Source: Crossiella sp. SN42
GTDB lineage: Bacteria; Actinomycetota; Actinomycetes; Mycobacteriales; Pseudonocardiaceae
Assembly (NCBI RefSeq): GCF_023897065.1
Contig: NZ_JAMHIV010000001.1
Coordinates: 124,001 to 188,000, forward strand
Length of the DNA stretch: 64,000 nt
Reading direction: 5' to 3'
Below are positions 43,010 to 51,604 of this stretch, piece by piece. Positions within the stretch are counted from its first letter, which is position 1, and each line of letters begins with the position of its first letter. Position numbers and translations under genes: made by a program. The notes below the pieces were generated by a model. It was given only the letters and a program-made list of their open reading frames with translations, did no database searches and was not told the DNA's origin.

Positions 43010-44697
43010 CCGGCGGTCCCCGCCAGCGCGGCGTCCAGCTCCGGTTCGCTGTGCGCCACCAGGTAGTCCTCCAGGAACAGGTAGTCCAGCTTGCTCGGCC
43101 CGAAGAAGGCCAGCGCCTGCGCCGGGGTCTCCACGATCGGCTCGCCCCGGTCGTTGAAGGAGGTGTTGAGCACCACCGGCACCCCGGTCAGCTCACCGAA
43201 GCGGGCCACCAGCTCGTAGAAGGACCCGTTGGCCTCGCGGGTCACCGTCTGCACGCGGGCGGTGCCGTCCACGTGGGTGATCGCGGGCACCTCCGCCCTG
43301 CGGTGCTCCCGGACCGGCGCCACGATCAGCATAAACGGTGACTCGATGTCCAGCTCGAAGTACTCCGCGCAGCGCTCGGCCAGCACCGCGGGGGCGAAGG
43401 GGCGGAAGGACTCCCGGTGTTTGACCTTGCTGTTGAGCACGTCCTTCATCTCCGGCCGCCGGGGGTCGGCCAGGATGCTGCGGTGTCCCAGTGCGCGCGG
43501 GCCGAACTCCGAGCCGCCGGTGAACCAGCCGAGCAGCGCACCGCGCGGCAGCAGCGCCGCGGCCAGCCAGGCCGGGTGCTCGACCTTGCGGTAGGGCAGT
43601 TCCGCCGCCGCCAGCGCGGCTCGCAGCTCCTCGTCGGTGTGGGTGCGGCCGAGGTAGCTGTGGGTCTGCGGGCGGGGGCCGCGCGGGCGAGGGCGATCGC
43701 CCAGCTGGTGGTAGCCGTAGTAGGCGCAGCCGATCGCGCAGCCGTTGTCCCCGGCGGCGGGCTGGGCGAAGACCTCGGTGAACGGCGTGTGCCGCAACAG
43801 TTTCCCGTTGGCCACCGAGTTCAGCGCCACCCCGCCGGCCAGTGCCAGCCGGGTCAGCCCGGTCTCCCGTTGCAGCCAGCGCGCCGCGTGCAGCAGCGCG
43901 GTTTCCAGGGTTTCCTGCGCCGCCCAGGCCAGGTCCGCGGCCCTGGCGAAGCGCTCCTCCCCCTCCAGGCCGTCCAGCGCGTGTTCCAGGAACTCCAGCA
44001 GACCGTCGGAACCCTTGAGGTGCAAGGCGAAGCGGCCCTCCGGCAGCAGTTCCAGGTGCCGCCGGAACCGCGCCAGGTAGCGGTCGCCGCCGTAGGGGGC
44101 CAGGCCCATGGTCTTGCCGTCCTCGGTGAGGTACCAGGGGCCTTCCTCGTACAGGGTGAAGCCGATGGCGTGGCTGACCGCCTTGTACAGGAAGCCGAGC
44201 GAGTGGTTGCTGTCCCCGGCCTGGTACACGCGGTCGGCGTGCCTGCCGTCGGTGGTCCACTCGGTGCCGTAGACCTTGGACAGCTCGTGGATGCCGGTCC
44301 CGTGCCCCACGCCGAGGGTGAGCGTCTCCACCCCGTGCCCGTCGACCATGCTGCCCGCGCCGTCGGCCACCAGGATCGCCGCCTCCGGGAACGGGGAGGG
44401 GTAGAAGGCGCTGGCGGCGTGCGCTAGGTGGTGGCGGATCAGCTGGGTGCGGCCGCGGAACTGGAAGTAGCAGGTGGGCAGCAGGGTGTCGTCGGCGACG
44501 ATGACCTCGACCTCGGCCAGCCGCGCGCCGTGGGTGTCCAGGCAGTACCGCCAGCCCCGGTTGGCCAGCGAGTTGACGCCGACGGCGTACTTGCGGCGGG
44601 CCAGCCGCTCCTCCTCGATGGCGACGCTGATCTCGCCCTCGTGCACCAGGGCGGCGGAGAAGTCGTGATTGGAACCACCGAGACCGAGCGCGAGCAT
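43006..44697 (-). CDS. O-carbamoyltransferase of the NodU/CmcH family
   Basis: 563 residues. The N-terminal Kae1-like domain starts LALGLGGSNHDFSAALVHEG and carries the metal-binding RHHLAHAASAFYPSPF. The C-terminal YrdC-like domain shows GWFTGGSEFGPRALGHRSIL and KHRESFRPFAPAVL, both hallmarks of antibiotic carbamoyltransferases (CmcH, TobZ, NovN). It would carbamoylate a hydroxyl or amine via carbamoyl-phosphate and ATP. Pactamycin carries a urea, and its cluster has a carbamoyltransferase gene at this relative place. Divergent from the first radical SAM gene; the 193-bp gap should hold both promoters, although I see no clear hexamers. Confidence 0.93.
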   Translation of the reverse strand: MLALGLGGSNHDFSAALVHEGEISVAIEEERLARRKYAVGVNSLANRGWRYCLDTHGARLAEVEVIVADDTLLPTCYFQFRGRTQLIRHHLAHAASAFYPSPFPEAAILVADGAGSMVDGHGVETLTLGVGHGTGIHELSKVYGTEWTTDGRHADRVYQAGDSNHSLGFLYKAVSHAIGFTLYEEGPWYLTEDGKTMGLAPYGGDRYLARFRRHLELLPEGRFALHLKGSDGLLEFLEHALDGLEGEERFARAADLAWAAQETLETALLHAARWLQRETGLTRLALAGGVALNSVANGKLLRHTPFTEVFAQPAAGDNGCAIGCAYYGYHQLGDRPRPRGPRPQTHSYLGRTHTDEELRAALAAAELPYRKVEHPAWLAAALLPRGALLGWFTGGSEFGPRALGHRSILADPRRPEMKDVLNSKVKHRESFRPFAPAVLAERCAEYFELDIESPFMLIVAPVREHRRAEVPAITHVDGTARVQTVTREANGSFYELVARFGELTGVPVVLNTSFNDRGEPIVETPAQALAFFGPSKLDYLFLEDYLVAHSEPELDAALAGTAG

Positions 44698-44890
44698 ACG
44701 CGTGTCCTTACCCGCAGGAAAATGGGGACGGCCGAGATTCGCGAGTTTACCGACCGGTTCCGAGCCGGTCCAGGAATTGCCTGCCGAGTTCTACAGTGTG
44801 CTTTCCGCCGGTATCGGATGGCGTATTGACCTCCCCCCGACGGCCCTCCTACGCTCGAAAAACCGAACGGACCGGAATGCCTCCCGAATC

Positions 44891-46033
44891 ATGGGGTATG
44901 GCGTGTCTCTCAAGAACGACTACCGCGCGGCGATGTTCGCGAACCGGGACGAGCACAATCGGCTGCGGCTGCTCATGAACGACATGGTCATCGAGGAGCA
45001 GCTGTGCCAGATGCGGTGCTCCTACTGTCTGACCGAGGACTTCAACCTGCTGATGAACGTGCCGGATGCCAAGTTCCGGCTCACCACGGACCGGCGGGCG
45101 GACTGGCACCGGATCCTGGACGCCTATCACGAGCAGGTGGACAGCCCGATCATGCGGCTCTCCGGTGGTGAGTTCTTCTGGCTGAAAGGCTCCACCGAAT
45201 TTGTCGCCGAATGCAGTAAGAGGTACGAGGTTGTCCAGGTAATCACCAACGGCGTCTTCCTCACCGACGCCCGGCTGGACGCGCTGGCCGCGCTGGGCAA
45301 CTGCCAGCTCTGCCTGTCCCTGGACGGGCACACCCTGGCGATGAACTCCCACCGGCTGCCGCCGAAGCAGCACCGGCTGTTCGAGGTGATCATGCGTGGC
45401 CTGGACGGCGCGGTCGAACGCGGCATCCCGGTCGAGGTGCAGTCGGTGCTCAGCAACGTCAACGTGACCGGGCAGGCCGCCTTCGCCGAGTTCCTGCTCC
45501 AGCGCTACGGCTCCGGCGCGATGCTGTACTTCTTCCCGGTGCGCGGGGAGGCCAAGGACAACCTGGCCCCGCCGCTGGGCGACCACTTCGCCGAGTTGCT
45601 GGCCCGCTACGACGAGCTGGCGCCGGTGCTGCCGCCCCGGGCCTTCGTCGAGCACATCGGCAACCAGCTGCGCACCGGCGTGCGCACCCTGCGCTGCTAC
45701 GCCACCGCGACCATGGTCCAGCTGTTCGGGCAGGGCGATGTGTCCTGCTGCCCCTACGCCTGGCTCAAGCCGATGGGCAACGTGACCGCGGAGCCGCAGC
45801 TGATCCACGAGCAGTTCGGCAAGCACCAGCACTACGAGATGTTCATGCAGCCGCGGCCGCGGTTCCCGTACTGCCGCAGCTGCACCGGGCCGATCGACGT
45901 GGTCAACCTGTACCTGCTGGACCACATCTCCGATGAGGAGATCACCCGCTGCGCGCCGTACGCGGGTCCCAGGGCCCTGGCCCGGCTGCGGGAGCTGAAG
46001 TCGACGTTCGCACCAGTGTTCGGGAGCGCGTGA
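44891..46033 (+). CDS. Radical SAM enzyme with SPASM-like C-terminus
   Basis: About 380 residues from ATG 44891. The [4Fe-4S]/SAM motif is C39-x3-C43-x2-C46 (QLCQMRCSYCLTED). The C-terminal cysteines (SCCPYAWLKP, then PYCRSCTGP) suggest an auxiliary cluster. There is no B12 domain. In a pactamycin-type pathway such an enzyme is the candidate for the radical ring rearrangement that makes the cyclopentane; that is inference from cluster similarity. An in-frame extension to 44669 overlaps the divergent carbamoyltransferase and is rejected. The ribosome-binding site is weak. The stop overlaps the start of the methyltransferase gene. Confidence 0.88.
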   Translation: MGYGVSLKNDYRAAMFANRDEHNRLRLLMNDMVIEEQLCQMRCSYCLTEDFNLLMNVPDAKFRLTTDRRADWHRILDAYHEQVDSPIMRLSGGEFFWLKGSTEFVAECSKRYEVVQVITNGVFLTDARLDALAALGNCQLCLSLDGHTLAMNSHRLPPKQHRLFEVIMRGLDGAVERGIPVEVQSVLSNVNVTGQAAFAEFLLQRYGSGAMLYFFPVRGEAKDNLAPPLGDHFAELLARYDELAPVLPPRAFVEHIGNQLRTGVRTLRCYATATMVQLFGQGDVSCCPYAWLKPMGNVTAEPQLIHEQFGKHQHYEMFMQPRPRFPYCRSCTGPIDVVNLYLLDHISDEEITRCAPYAGPRALARLRELKSTFAPVFGSA

Positions 46034-47097
46034 TGATCTCGGTGGACGGACTGGGCCCCGCTGACTACGAGCGGGCGGACGCGGTCAGGCTGACCCGGTT
46101 GCCCCAGCACGACCTGCTGGTCATGGCCGGGGCCCGCTTCGGCGACCTCGCGCCCTGGCGCAACCCGGAGTACCTGCGCGCGGTCGCCGCGCTGCCCGAG
46201 GAGCAGGCGCTGGCCGCCCTGTTCGTGCTGGGACAGCAGGTGCCGGAGGGCTCGCTGCCCGCGCCGCTGCTGGCGCTGCTGAGCCACGCCAAGATCGTCT
46301 CCGCCGGGTCGGGCCTGCTCTCGGCCGACTACGCGCTGGTGCGCCTGGAGGGCCTGACCGTGCTGGCGGCCTGGCGTGCGGCCGGCCGGGAGACCGGCTC
46401 GTACGCGCCGTGGGTGGGCACCGACACCAGCACGCTCTGCCGCCTGGTGGCCGCCCGGCGCACCGCCAGGACCGCGCTGGACCTGGGCTGCGGCACCGGT
46501 GCGCTGGCCATGACCGCGGCCCGCAACGGCGCGCGGGCGCTCGCGGTGGACATCAACCCGGAGTGCCTGGCCGCGACCACCTTCAACGCCGCCCTCAACG
46601 GCCTGAGCGACCGGGTGGCCGTGCGGCAGGCCGACCTGGCGGCCCTGGACCTGGGCGAGCGGTTCGACCTGGTGGTCTCCAACCCGCCGTTCCTGCCGCT
46701 GCGCCGGGGCGCGCTGGGCTGGCTGGCCGGGGAGGGCGGCCCGGACGGGCTGGACTTCGTGTGGGCCATCGTGCGGCAACTGCCGGAGCTGCTGACCGAG
46801 CGAGGTGAGGCGCTGGTGCAGTTCGCCTCCTTCGGCGACGAGCACGGCCCGTTCTGCGCGGCCGAGCTGGCCGCGGAGCTGCCCGGACTCGGCCTGTCCG
46901 CGCGGATGCTGCTCAAGCCGCCGACGCCGCCGCGCTGGCCCGCCTTCGCCGAACGCGACGAGCAGGGCAACCTGGCCGGGGAGCTCGGCCGCGAGTACCG
47001 GACATTCGTGGAGAGCATCGGGGCCACCCACTACCACCCCTGTGTGCTCGCGCTGCGGCCCGGCGACGGCGGGCTGACGGTGGGCCGGTACAGCTGA
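46030..47097 (+). CDS. SAM-dependent N-methyltransferase with NPPF motif
   Basis: 355 residues. The class I SAM fold shows LDLGCGTGALAM (motif I), AVDINPECLAATTFNAALN and DLVVSNPPFLPL. The NPPF/Y motif is used by methyltransferases that act on planar nitrogens (amide, urea, exocyclic base amines), such as PrmC and RsmC. A urea or amide N-methylation in the cluster product would fit; a role as a self-resistance rRNA methylase is also possible and cannot be excluded. A 130-residue N-terminal domain is helical. GTG 46030 overlaps the previous stop; ATG 46033 is an alternative. Convergent with the P-loop gene, three bases apart. Confidence 0.85.
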   Translation: MMISVDGLGPADYERADAVRLTRLPQHDLLVMAGARFGDLAPWRNPEYLRAVAALPEEQALAALFVLGQQVPEGSLPAPLLALLSHAKIVSAGSGLLSADYALVRLEGLTVLAAWRAAGRETGSYAPWVGTDTSTLCRLVAARRTARTALDLGCGTGALAMTAARNGARALAVDINPECLAATTFNAALNGLSDRVAVRQADLAALDLGERFDLVVSNPPFLPLRRGALGWLAGEGGPDGLDFVWAIVRQLPELLTERGEALVQFASFGDEHGPFCAAELAAELPGLGLSARMLLKPPTPPRWPAFAERDEQGNLAGELGREYRTFVESIGATHYHPCVLALRPGDGGLTVGRYS

Positions 47098-47100
47098 CTT

Positions 47101-47625
47101 CTAACCCACGAGCCAGCCCGGCCCCAGGTCGGCCGCTTCCTGACGGGCGATCTCGTTGACCACGGCCTGCGCGTCACGGTGCGCGGTGTCGATGAGTCGG
47201 ACCCCGGGCACCTCGGACACGTCCTCGTCCAGGTGGGTCAGCGCGAGCCGACCGGTGACCAGGTGCGGGGCGGCCTGGTCCTGCCGGATGCGGTCGGCGA
47301 GCACCTCCGGTCCGGCGCGCAGCCCGTACACCACGGGTGTGGTGCCCAGCGACCACAGCGCGTCCATCACCGGCTCGTAGGTGCGCCCGCCGGCCAGGAT
47401 CACCCCGTGCACCACGACCACCCTCGCCCCCCACTCCTGGTAGGCGGGGACGCGGGCGGCCAGTTCGGCCGCCATCAGCCGGTGCAGGGGTTCGCCGGAC
47501 TCCCACGGATGCACGAACGGATCGCAGTCCAGCACCGCCACCGGCACCAGGAAGCAGGCGGCCAGCAGCTGGGCCACCTGGGTTTTGCCCGCGCCGGGGG
47601 CGCCGGTGATCACGAGCACGCGCAT
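47101..47625 (-). CDS. P-loop kinase-like NTPase
   Basis: 174 residues. It begins MRVLVITGAPGAGKTQVAQL, a Walker A at the extreme N-terminus as in nucleoside and small-molecule kinases, with DCDPFVHPWESGE as a possible acceptor-site acid and DRIRQDQAAPHLVTGRLALT resembling a LID region. The substrate is unknown. It sits just downstream of the winged-helix regulator on the same strand, so it may be part of cluster control or may phosphorylate an intermediate. Confidence 0.7.
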   Translation of the reverse strand: MRVLVITGAPGAGKTQVAQLLAACFLVPVAVLDCDPFVHPWESGEPLHRLMAAELAARVPAYQEWGARVVVVHGVILAGGRTYEPVMDALWSLGTTPVVYGLRAGPEVLADRIRQDQAAPHLVTGRLALTHLDEDVSEVPGVRLIDTAHRDAQAVVNEIARQEAADLGPGWLVG

Positions 47626-47629
47626 CCGG

Positions 47630-48244
47630 CTACCGGGTGTCCTCGACCGTGCCGACCAGCCGGAACCCCAGGTGTGGCACCTTGAGGATCTTCGCGCCGG
47701 AGTCGATGTCGGCGAGTTTCCGGCGCAGCACCGAGACCACCGTGTTCACGTCCTCGTCGCCGGCGGCCTCGGCCAGTTCGGCGCGCGAGACGATCTGCCC
47801 TGGCTTGTTCGCCAGTGCCAGCAGCAGCCCCGCTTCGCCCGTGCTGACCGGTGTCTGCCGGGACGGGGAGCGCAGCAGTCCTGGCGCCAGGGTCAGCCGC
47901 TGCGCGGGCTCCGGTGGGGCCACCGACTTGAGGTAGCCCAGCGCGGCCACCACCCGGGGCCGCCGCAACGGCGTGGCCAGCGCGAACGCGTAGCCCTCGG
48001 TGAGCGCGCCGAGCACGCCGGTGGCCGAGACGGCGTCCAGCACCGCGATCGGGTAGCCGCCGCGTCGCCGCACCTCGGCCGGGGAAGGCTCGACCGCCTC
48101 GCCCGCGGTGCGGTGCAGGGCGCACAGCATCACGTCATCGGTCACCTCGCGATCGGCGTGGTGCACCGCCAGGCCCAGCTCGGCACACGCGTCGGTGACC
48201 ACGGCGAGGTCCGCCGCGGCCAGTGTTCCGGCCAGCACGTACAT
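47630..48244 (-). CDS. Atypical OmpR-like transcriptional regulator
   Basis: 204 residues. The C-terminal 90 residues are a Trans_reg_C winged helix (PVSTGEAGLLLALANKPGQI, SRAELAEAAGDEDVNTVVSV, LRRKLADIDSG, ILKVPHLGFRLVG). The N-terminal part resembles a receiver-like fold (MYVLAGTLAAADLAVVTDAC to the GALTEGYAFALATPLRRP block) but without the usual conserved acidic pocket and phosphoryl Asp/Lys set. It therefore probably acts without phosphorylation, perhaps by binding a product. It is the likely pathway-specific regulator. Four bases separate it from the P-loop gene. Confidence 0.75.
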   Translation of the reverse strand: MYVLAGTLAAADLAVVTDACAELGLAVHHADREVTDDVMLCALHRTAGEAVEPSPAEVRRRGGYPIAVLDAVSATGVLGALTEGYAFALATPLRRPRVVAALGYLKSVAPPEPAQRLTLAPGLLRSPSRQTPVSTGEAGLLLALANKPGQIVSRAELAEAAGDEDVNTVVSVLRRKLADIDSGAKILKVPHLGFRLVGTVEDTR

Positions 48245-48259
48245 CCGGTTCCTCCCTGC

Positions 48260-49219
48260 TCAGCTCCACACCCGTTCCGCGGCCGCGCCCGGCCCGCCCA
48301 GCGCCCGGCCGTACCGGGCCACCCGCCGCCGGATGCCCGCGCGCACCTGGATGCGGTAGACCTTCAGCGCCTCCTGTTTGGCCTGCCAGGCGGTGGCGTC
48401 CATCGGCAGCAGCCGCGGCCGCAGCCGGTCCAGCCCGGCCGCGCGCAGCCGCGGGACCAGCGCCCCGGTCAGCTCCCTGGCGGAACTGAACAGCGAGTAC
48501 GGCTGGTCTTCGTAGAACACGAGCCGGCTGTTACGCAGCGCGCCCCTGGCGGCCAGGGCCAGCACGGCCTCGCGGCAGGCCAGGTGGTCGACGTGCCCGC
48601 CCACCGCCAGCGGCACGTACACCTCGGCGCACCCGGCGAGCTCCTTGGCCAGCCGGGCGGTCAGCGCCGCGAACAGCTCCGGCTCCCCGGTGTGCCCGGC
48701 CACCGGGTCCGGCGCCAGGAAGCCGGCCGCGCGCTCGGGGCGGTCGGCGGCGTCGAGGAAGCCCAGCAGTTCGGCGTCGGCGGCCAGCACCCGGCAGGCC
48801 ACCAGCTCCTCGGCCACCAGCAGCCGGGTGGTCAGCTCGGGGCGGGCCGCGTAGTAGGGGCGGCTGGTCCAGGTCTCCACGCTGAACACGTCGAGCACCC
48901 GGCCGCCGCGCGTGGCCAGCAGGCCGCCGAGGGCGAGCACGGCGTCGTCCGGGTGCGGGGAGACCACCACCGGCGCCTCGCCCGCGCGGGGCCGCGGCGG
49001 CGGGGCCAGCACGAGCAGCCCGGCGCGGTGGCCGTGCCGCAGCAGGTCCTGCTCCGCCGGGGAGAACTCCCGCAGCGCCCGGCTGCCGTCGCAACGGGCC
49101 AGCAGGTCCGGACCGGCTACCGGCGGTTCGACCGGACGGCCCAGGAAAGACATTCCGGTGGCGGTGACCTCCGTATGGGGCAGCGCGATGGGCCGCCACG
49201 CATCCGGTAATTCGGTCAT
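48260..49219 (-). CDS. PIG-L (LmbE-like) N-acetyl-sugar deacetylase
   Basis: 319 residues from ATG 49219; an upstream in-frame start at 49261 would lengthen it by 14 residues. The zinc motif SPHPDDAVLALGG and the second ligand VGGHVDHLACREAV are characteristic of LmbE/MshB/PIG-L deacetylases. The N-terminal 90 residues are an extra domain. It would remove acetyl from an N-acetylglucosamine-derived intermediate, as the deacetylase of pactamycin biosynthesis is thought to do. It is divergent from the B12-radical SAM gene. Confidence 0.9.
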   Translation of the reverse strand: MTELPDAWRPIALPHTEVTATGMSFLGRPVEPPVAGPDLLARCDGSRALREFSPAEQDLLRHGHRAGLLVLAPPPRPRAGEAPVVVSPHPDDAVLALGGLLATRGGRVLDVFSVETWTSRPYYAARPELTTRLLVAEELVACRVLAADAELLGFLDAADRPERAAGFLAPDPVAGHTGEPELFAALTARLAKELAGCAEVYVPLAVGGHVDHLACREAVLALAARGALRNSRLVFYEDQPYSLFSSARELTGALVPRLRAAGLDRLRPRLLPMDATAWQAKQEALKVYRIQVRAGIRRRVARYGRALGGPGAAAERVWS

Positions 49220-49393
49220 TCGCTCAGCGTAGCCGCCTCGACCGGGTACAACGACCGGCAAAGCAAATGTAATTCGATTGGCCTAAGGCACCCTGATTTA
49301 CCCAGCGACATTTCGCGATGGTAGTGGAGCACCGGGTTGTGCGCTACATTGGCGGGAATGCCGTGCCGTGCCGATTGCAGGCGAGGAGCGTGC

Positions 49394-51286
49394 GTGAAGA
49401 CCCGGGTGACACTTGTCCAGCAAGGTGTCTGGACAAATTCGCATGCCTCGATGCCGTTGGCAATGGGATACCTCAAGGCCTGCGCGGACGCGGATACACG
49501 CATTCACGCGCGAATGGACGTCACCATTCAGAACTATGCCGGTGACGTGGGCTCGAACCACATGGCCAGAGGACTTTTCCGGGACGGTTTTCCGGACATC
49601 CTGTGCTTTTCCGTGCTCGGCTGGAACCACCGCACGTTCGGCGCGCTGGCCGAGACCTTCAAACAGCTCAACCCGGCCGGCTGGGTCATCTTCGGCGGAA
49701 ACCACGTCGCGCACCAGGCCGAGCGGGTGTTCCGGCTGTTCCCCCAGGTCGACGTGGTGGTCAACGGCGAGGGCGAGCCGGTGTTCCCGGAACTGCTGCA
49801 CGCCTACCTCGACGGCGGCTCTCCCCGGGAGCTGCACGGCGTGCGCGGCATCTCCTTCCGCGAGGACGGTGGCGCGCTGGTCACCACCGCGGAGCGGCCC
49901 CGGATCGAGGACCTGGACTCGCTGCCCTCGCCGATCCTCTCCGGCGCCATCCCGCTGACCGACGCCCGCGGCGAGTTCCCCTACGGCTACGCGCTGCTGG
50001 AGACCAACCGCGGCTGCCCGTACAAGTGCTCCTTCTGCTACTGGGGCGGCGCGACCGGGCAGAAGATGCGCTCCTTCTCCCGGGCGCGGCTGCGGGCCGA
50101 GCTGGAGCTGCTGGGCAGGCACCGCGCGCCCACGCTGGTGCTGTGCGACTCCAACTTCGGCATGCTGCCCGCCGACGAGGACTTCCTGGACGACCTGCTG
50201 GCGGTGCGCGCCCGCTACGGCTATCCGCGCAGCCTGGAGACTTCCTGGGCCAAGAACAAGTCGGCCGGGTTCTTCCGGATCATGGCGAAGCTGCGCGAGG
50301 CCGGGATGCACAACTCGTTCATCCTGGCGCTGCAGACCATGGACGAGGCCACCCTGTCCCGGATGCGGCGGCGCAACATGCGGCTCAACGAGTGGGAGGA
50401 CCTGGTCGGCTGGCTCACCGAACGGGAGATGAACGTCTACCTGGAGCTGATCTGGGGCGCGCCCGGCGAGACCGTGGAGACCTTCCTTGCGGGGTATGAC
50501 CGGGCCGCGCGGCACACCCCGTTCGTCGCGGTGCACCAGCTGATGGTGCTGCCCAACACCGGTTACCACGACAAGCGGGAGCAGTACGGGCTGGTGACGG
50601 TGCGCGGCGAGCAGGACGACTTCGAGTACGTGCTGGCCCACGACACCATGACCATGGCCGACAACGAGCGGATGGGCCGGTTCCTGTGCTGGAACCGGGT
50701 GCTGGCCAGGGGCAGGCTGCTGCACGGGGTGTGGACCGCGCTGCGCGAGCTGGCCGGCATCCCGCAGTCCCAGGTGGTGCTGGGCTTCGCCGACTGGGTG
50801 GAGACCGCCGAGGACCAGGAGGTGGTCCGGCTGCGGGAGGCCGCGGCGGGCACGCGCGGCGACGTGGTCGACGCGGCGGTGTGGCCGCTGCTCACCCAGG
50901 AGGTGCTGCGCGCCTGGTGGCGGGATGCGGTGCGCCCGCTGCTGCCGGCCCACGCACTGTCCACAGTGGAGGAAGTGTTCCGGTTCGACCTGCTGTGCCA
51001 GCCGATCCGCTGCGGGCCCGAGGGCGAGCCGGCCGAGGACCTACCGGTGGTGCGCCGGCACGGCCAGGACTGGTTCCTGCGGGCCGGGCAGGCCTTCGAC
51101 TGGGACGTGCCCGCGCTGCTGGCCGCGCTGCGCCGGGGTGAGCGCAGCGAGCCCGCGCCGTGCACCACCGACTTCTACTACCCCACCGGCTTCGGCGCCG
51201 ACCCCCAGCACTTCTACCGCCTGGACGCCTACCGGGGGTTGACCGAAGGGCAGCTGGCGCAACGGTTCCCCGCGGTCACGGGGTGA
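49394..51286 (+). CDS. Cobalamin-binding radical SAM enzyme
   Basis: 631 residues. GTG 49394 is chosen for its GAGGAG ribosome-binding site; an in-frame ATG lies further upstream. An N-terminal B12-binding-like Rossmann domain (residues about 5-140, with AGWVIFGGNHVAHQAE and VVVNGEGEPVFPEL) precedes the radical SAM domain with C208-x3-C212-x2-C215 (GCPYKCSFCYWGG). A C-terminal extension of 200 residues is unassigned. Such enzymes methylate unactivated carbons. It may be the counterpart of pactamycin's B12 C-methyltransferase; the target is inferred. It starts a plus-strand run of genes ending at 57773. Confidence 0.9.
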   Translation: MKTRVTLVQQGVWTNSHASMPLAMGYLKACADADTRIHARMDVTIQNYAGDVGSNHMARGLFRDGFPDILCFSVLGWNHRTFGALAETFKQLNPAGWVIFGGNHVAHQAERVFRLFPQVDVVVNGEGEPVFPELLHAYLDGGSPRELHGVRGISFREDGGALVTTAERPRIEDLDSLPSPILSGAIPLTDARGEFPYGYALLETNRGCPYKCSFCYWGGATGQKMRSFSRARLRAELELLGRHRAPTLVLCDSNFGMLPADEDFLDDLLAVRARYGYPRSLETSWAKNKSAGFFRIMAKLREAGMHNSFILALQTMDEATLSRMRRRNMRLNEWEDLVGWLTEREMNVYLELIWGAPGETVETFLAGYDRAARHTPFVAVHQLMVLPNTGYHDKREQYGLVTVRGEQDDFEYVLAHDTMTMADNERMGRFLCWNRVLARGRLLHGVWTALRELAGIPQSQVVLGFADWVETAEDQEVVRLREAAAGTRGDVVDAAVWPLLTQEVLRAWWRDAVRPLLPAHALSTVEEVFRFDLLCQPIRCGPEGEPAEDLPVVRRHGQDWFLRAGQAFDWDVPALLAALRRGERSEPAPCTTDFYYPTGFGADPQHFYRLDAYRGLTEGQLAQRFPAVTG

Positions 51287-51313
51287 CCGGTCACCGCATC
51301 GAGGAGGACACGA

Positions 51314-51604
51314 ATGGATCAGGCCGAACTCATCAGGGAGCTGCACGAGCTGGCCGCGCGGATGACGCGCACCCCGCTGCCCCCGGTGACCGAGGCGGAG
51401 CTGGCCGAGGTGAGCCTGGTGGAGCGCTACGGGTTCAGCTCGCTGGACGCCCTGGAGTACCTGCTGGTGCTGGAGGAACGCTTCGACGTGGTCTTCGAGG
51501 ACGAGGAGCTCACCGAGGAGACCCTGTTCAACATCGACGGCCTGGCCGAGTACATCCTCGCGCAGAAGACCGGTGAGCCCTCCGCCGCGCCCCCGGTCCG
51601 GTGA
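51314..51604 (+). CDS. Discrete acyl carrier protein
   Basis: 96 residues. The phosphopantetheine site is in YGFSSLDALEYLLVLEERF with Ser43 as attachment residue (SSL in place of the more frequent DSL), followed by the acidic helix II/III region (VVFEDEELTEETLFNIDGLA). ATG 51314 has a GAGGAGGA ribosome-binding site. The stop overlaps the ketosynthase start by four bases, so carrier and ketosynthase are made together. It would hold the aminobenzoyl-derived polyketide starter. Confidence 0.92.
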   Translation: MDQAELIRELHELAARMTRTPLPPVTEAELAEVSLVERYGFSSLDALEYLLVLEERFDVVFEDEELTEETLFNIDGLAEYILAQKTGEPSAAPPVR

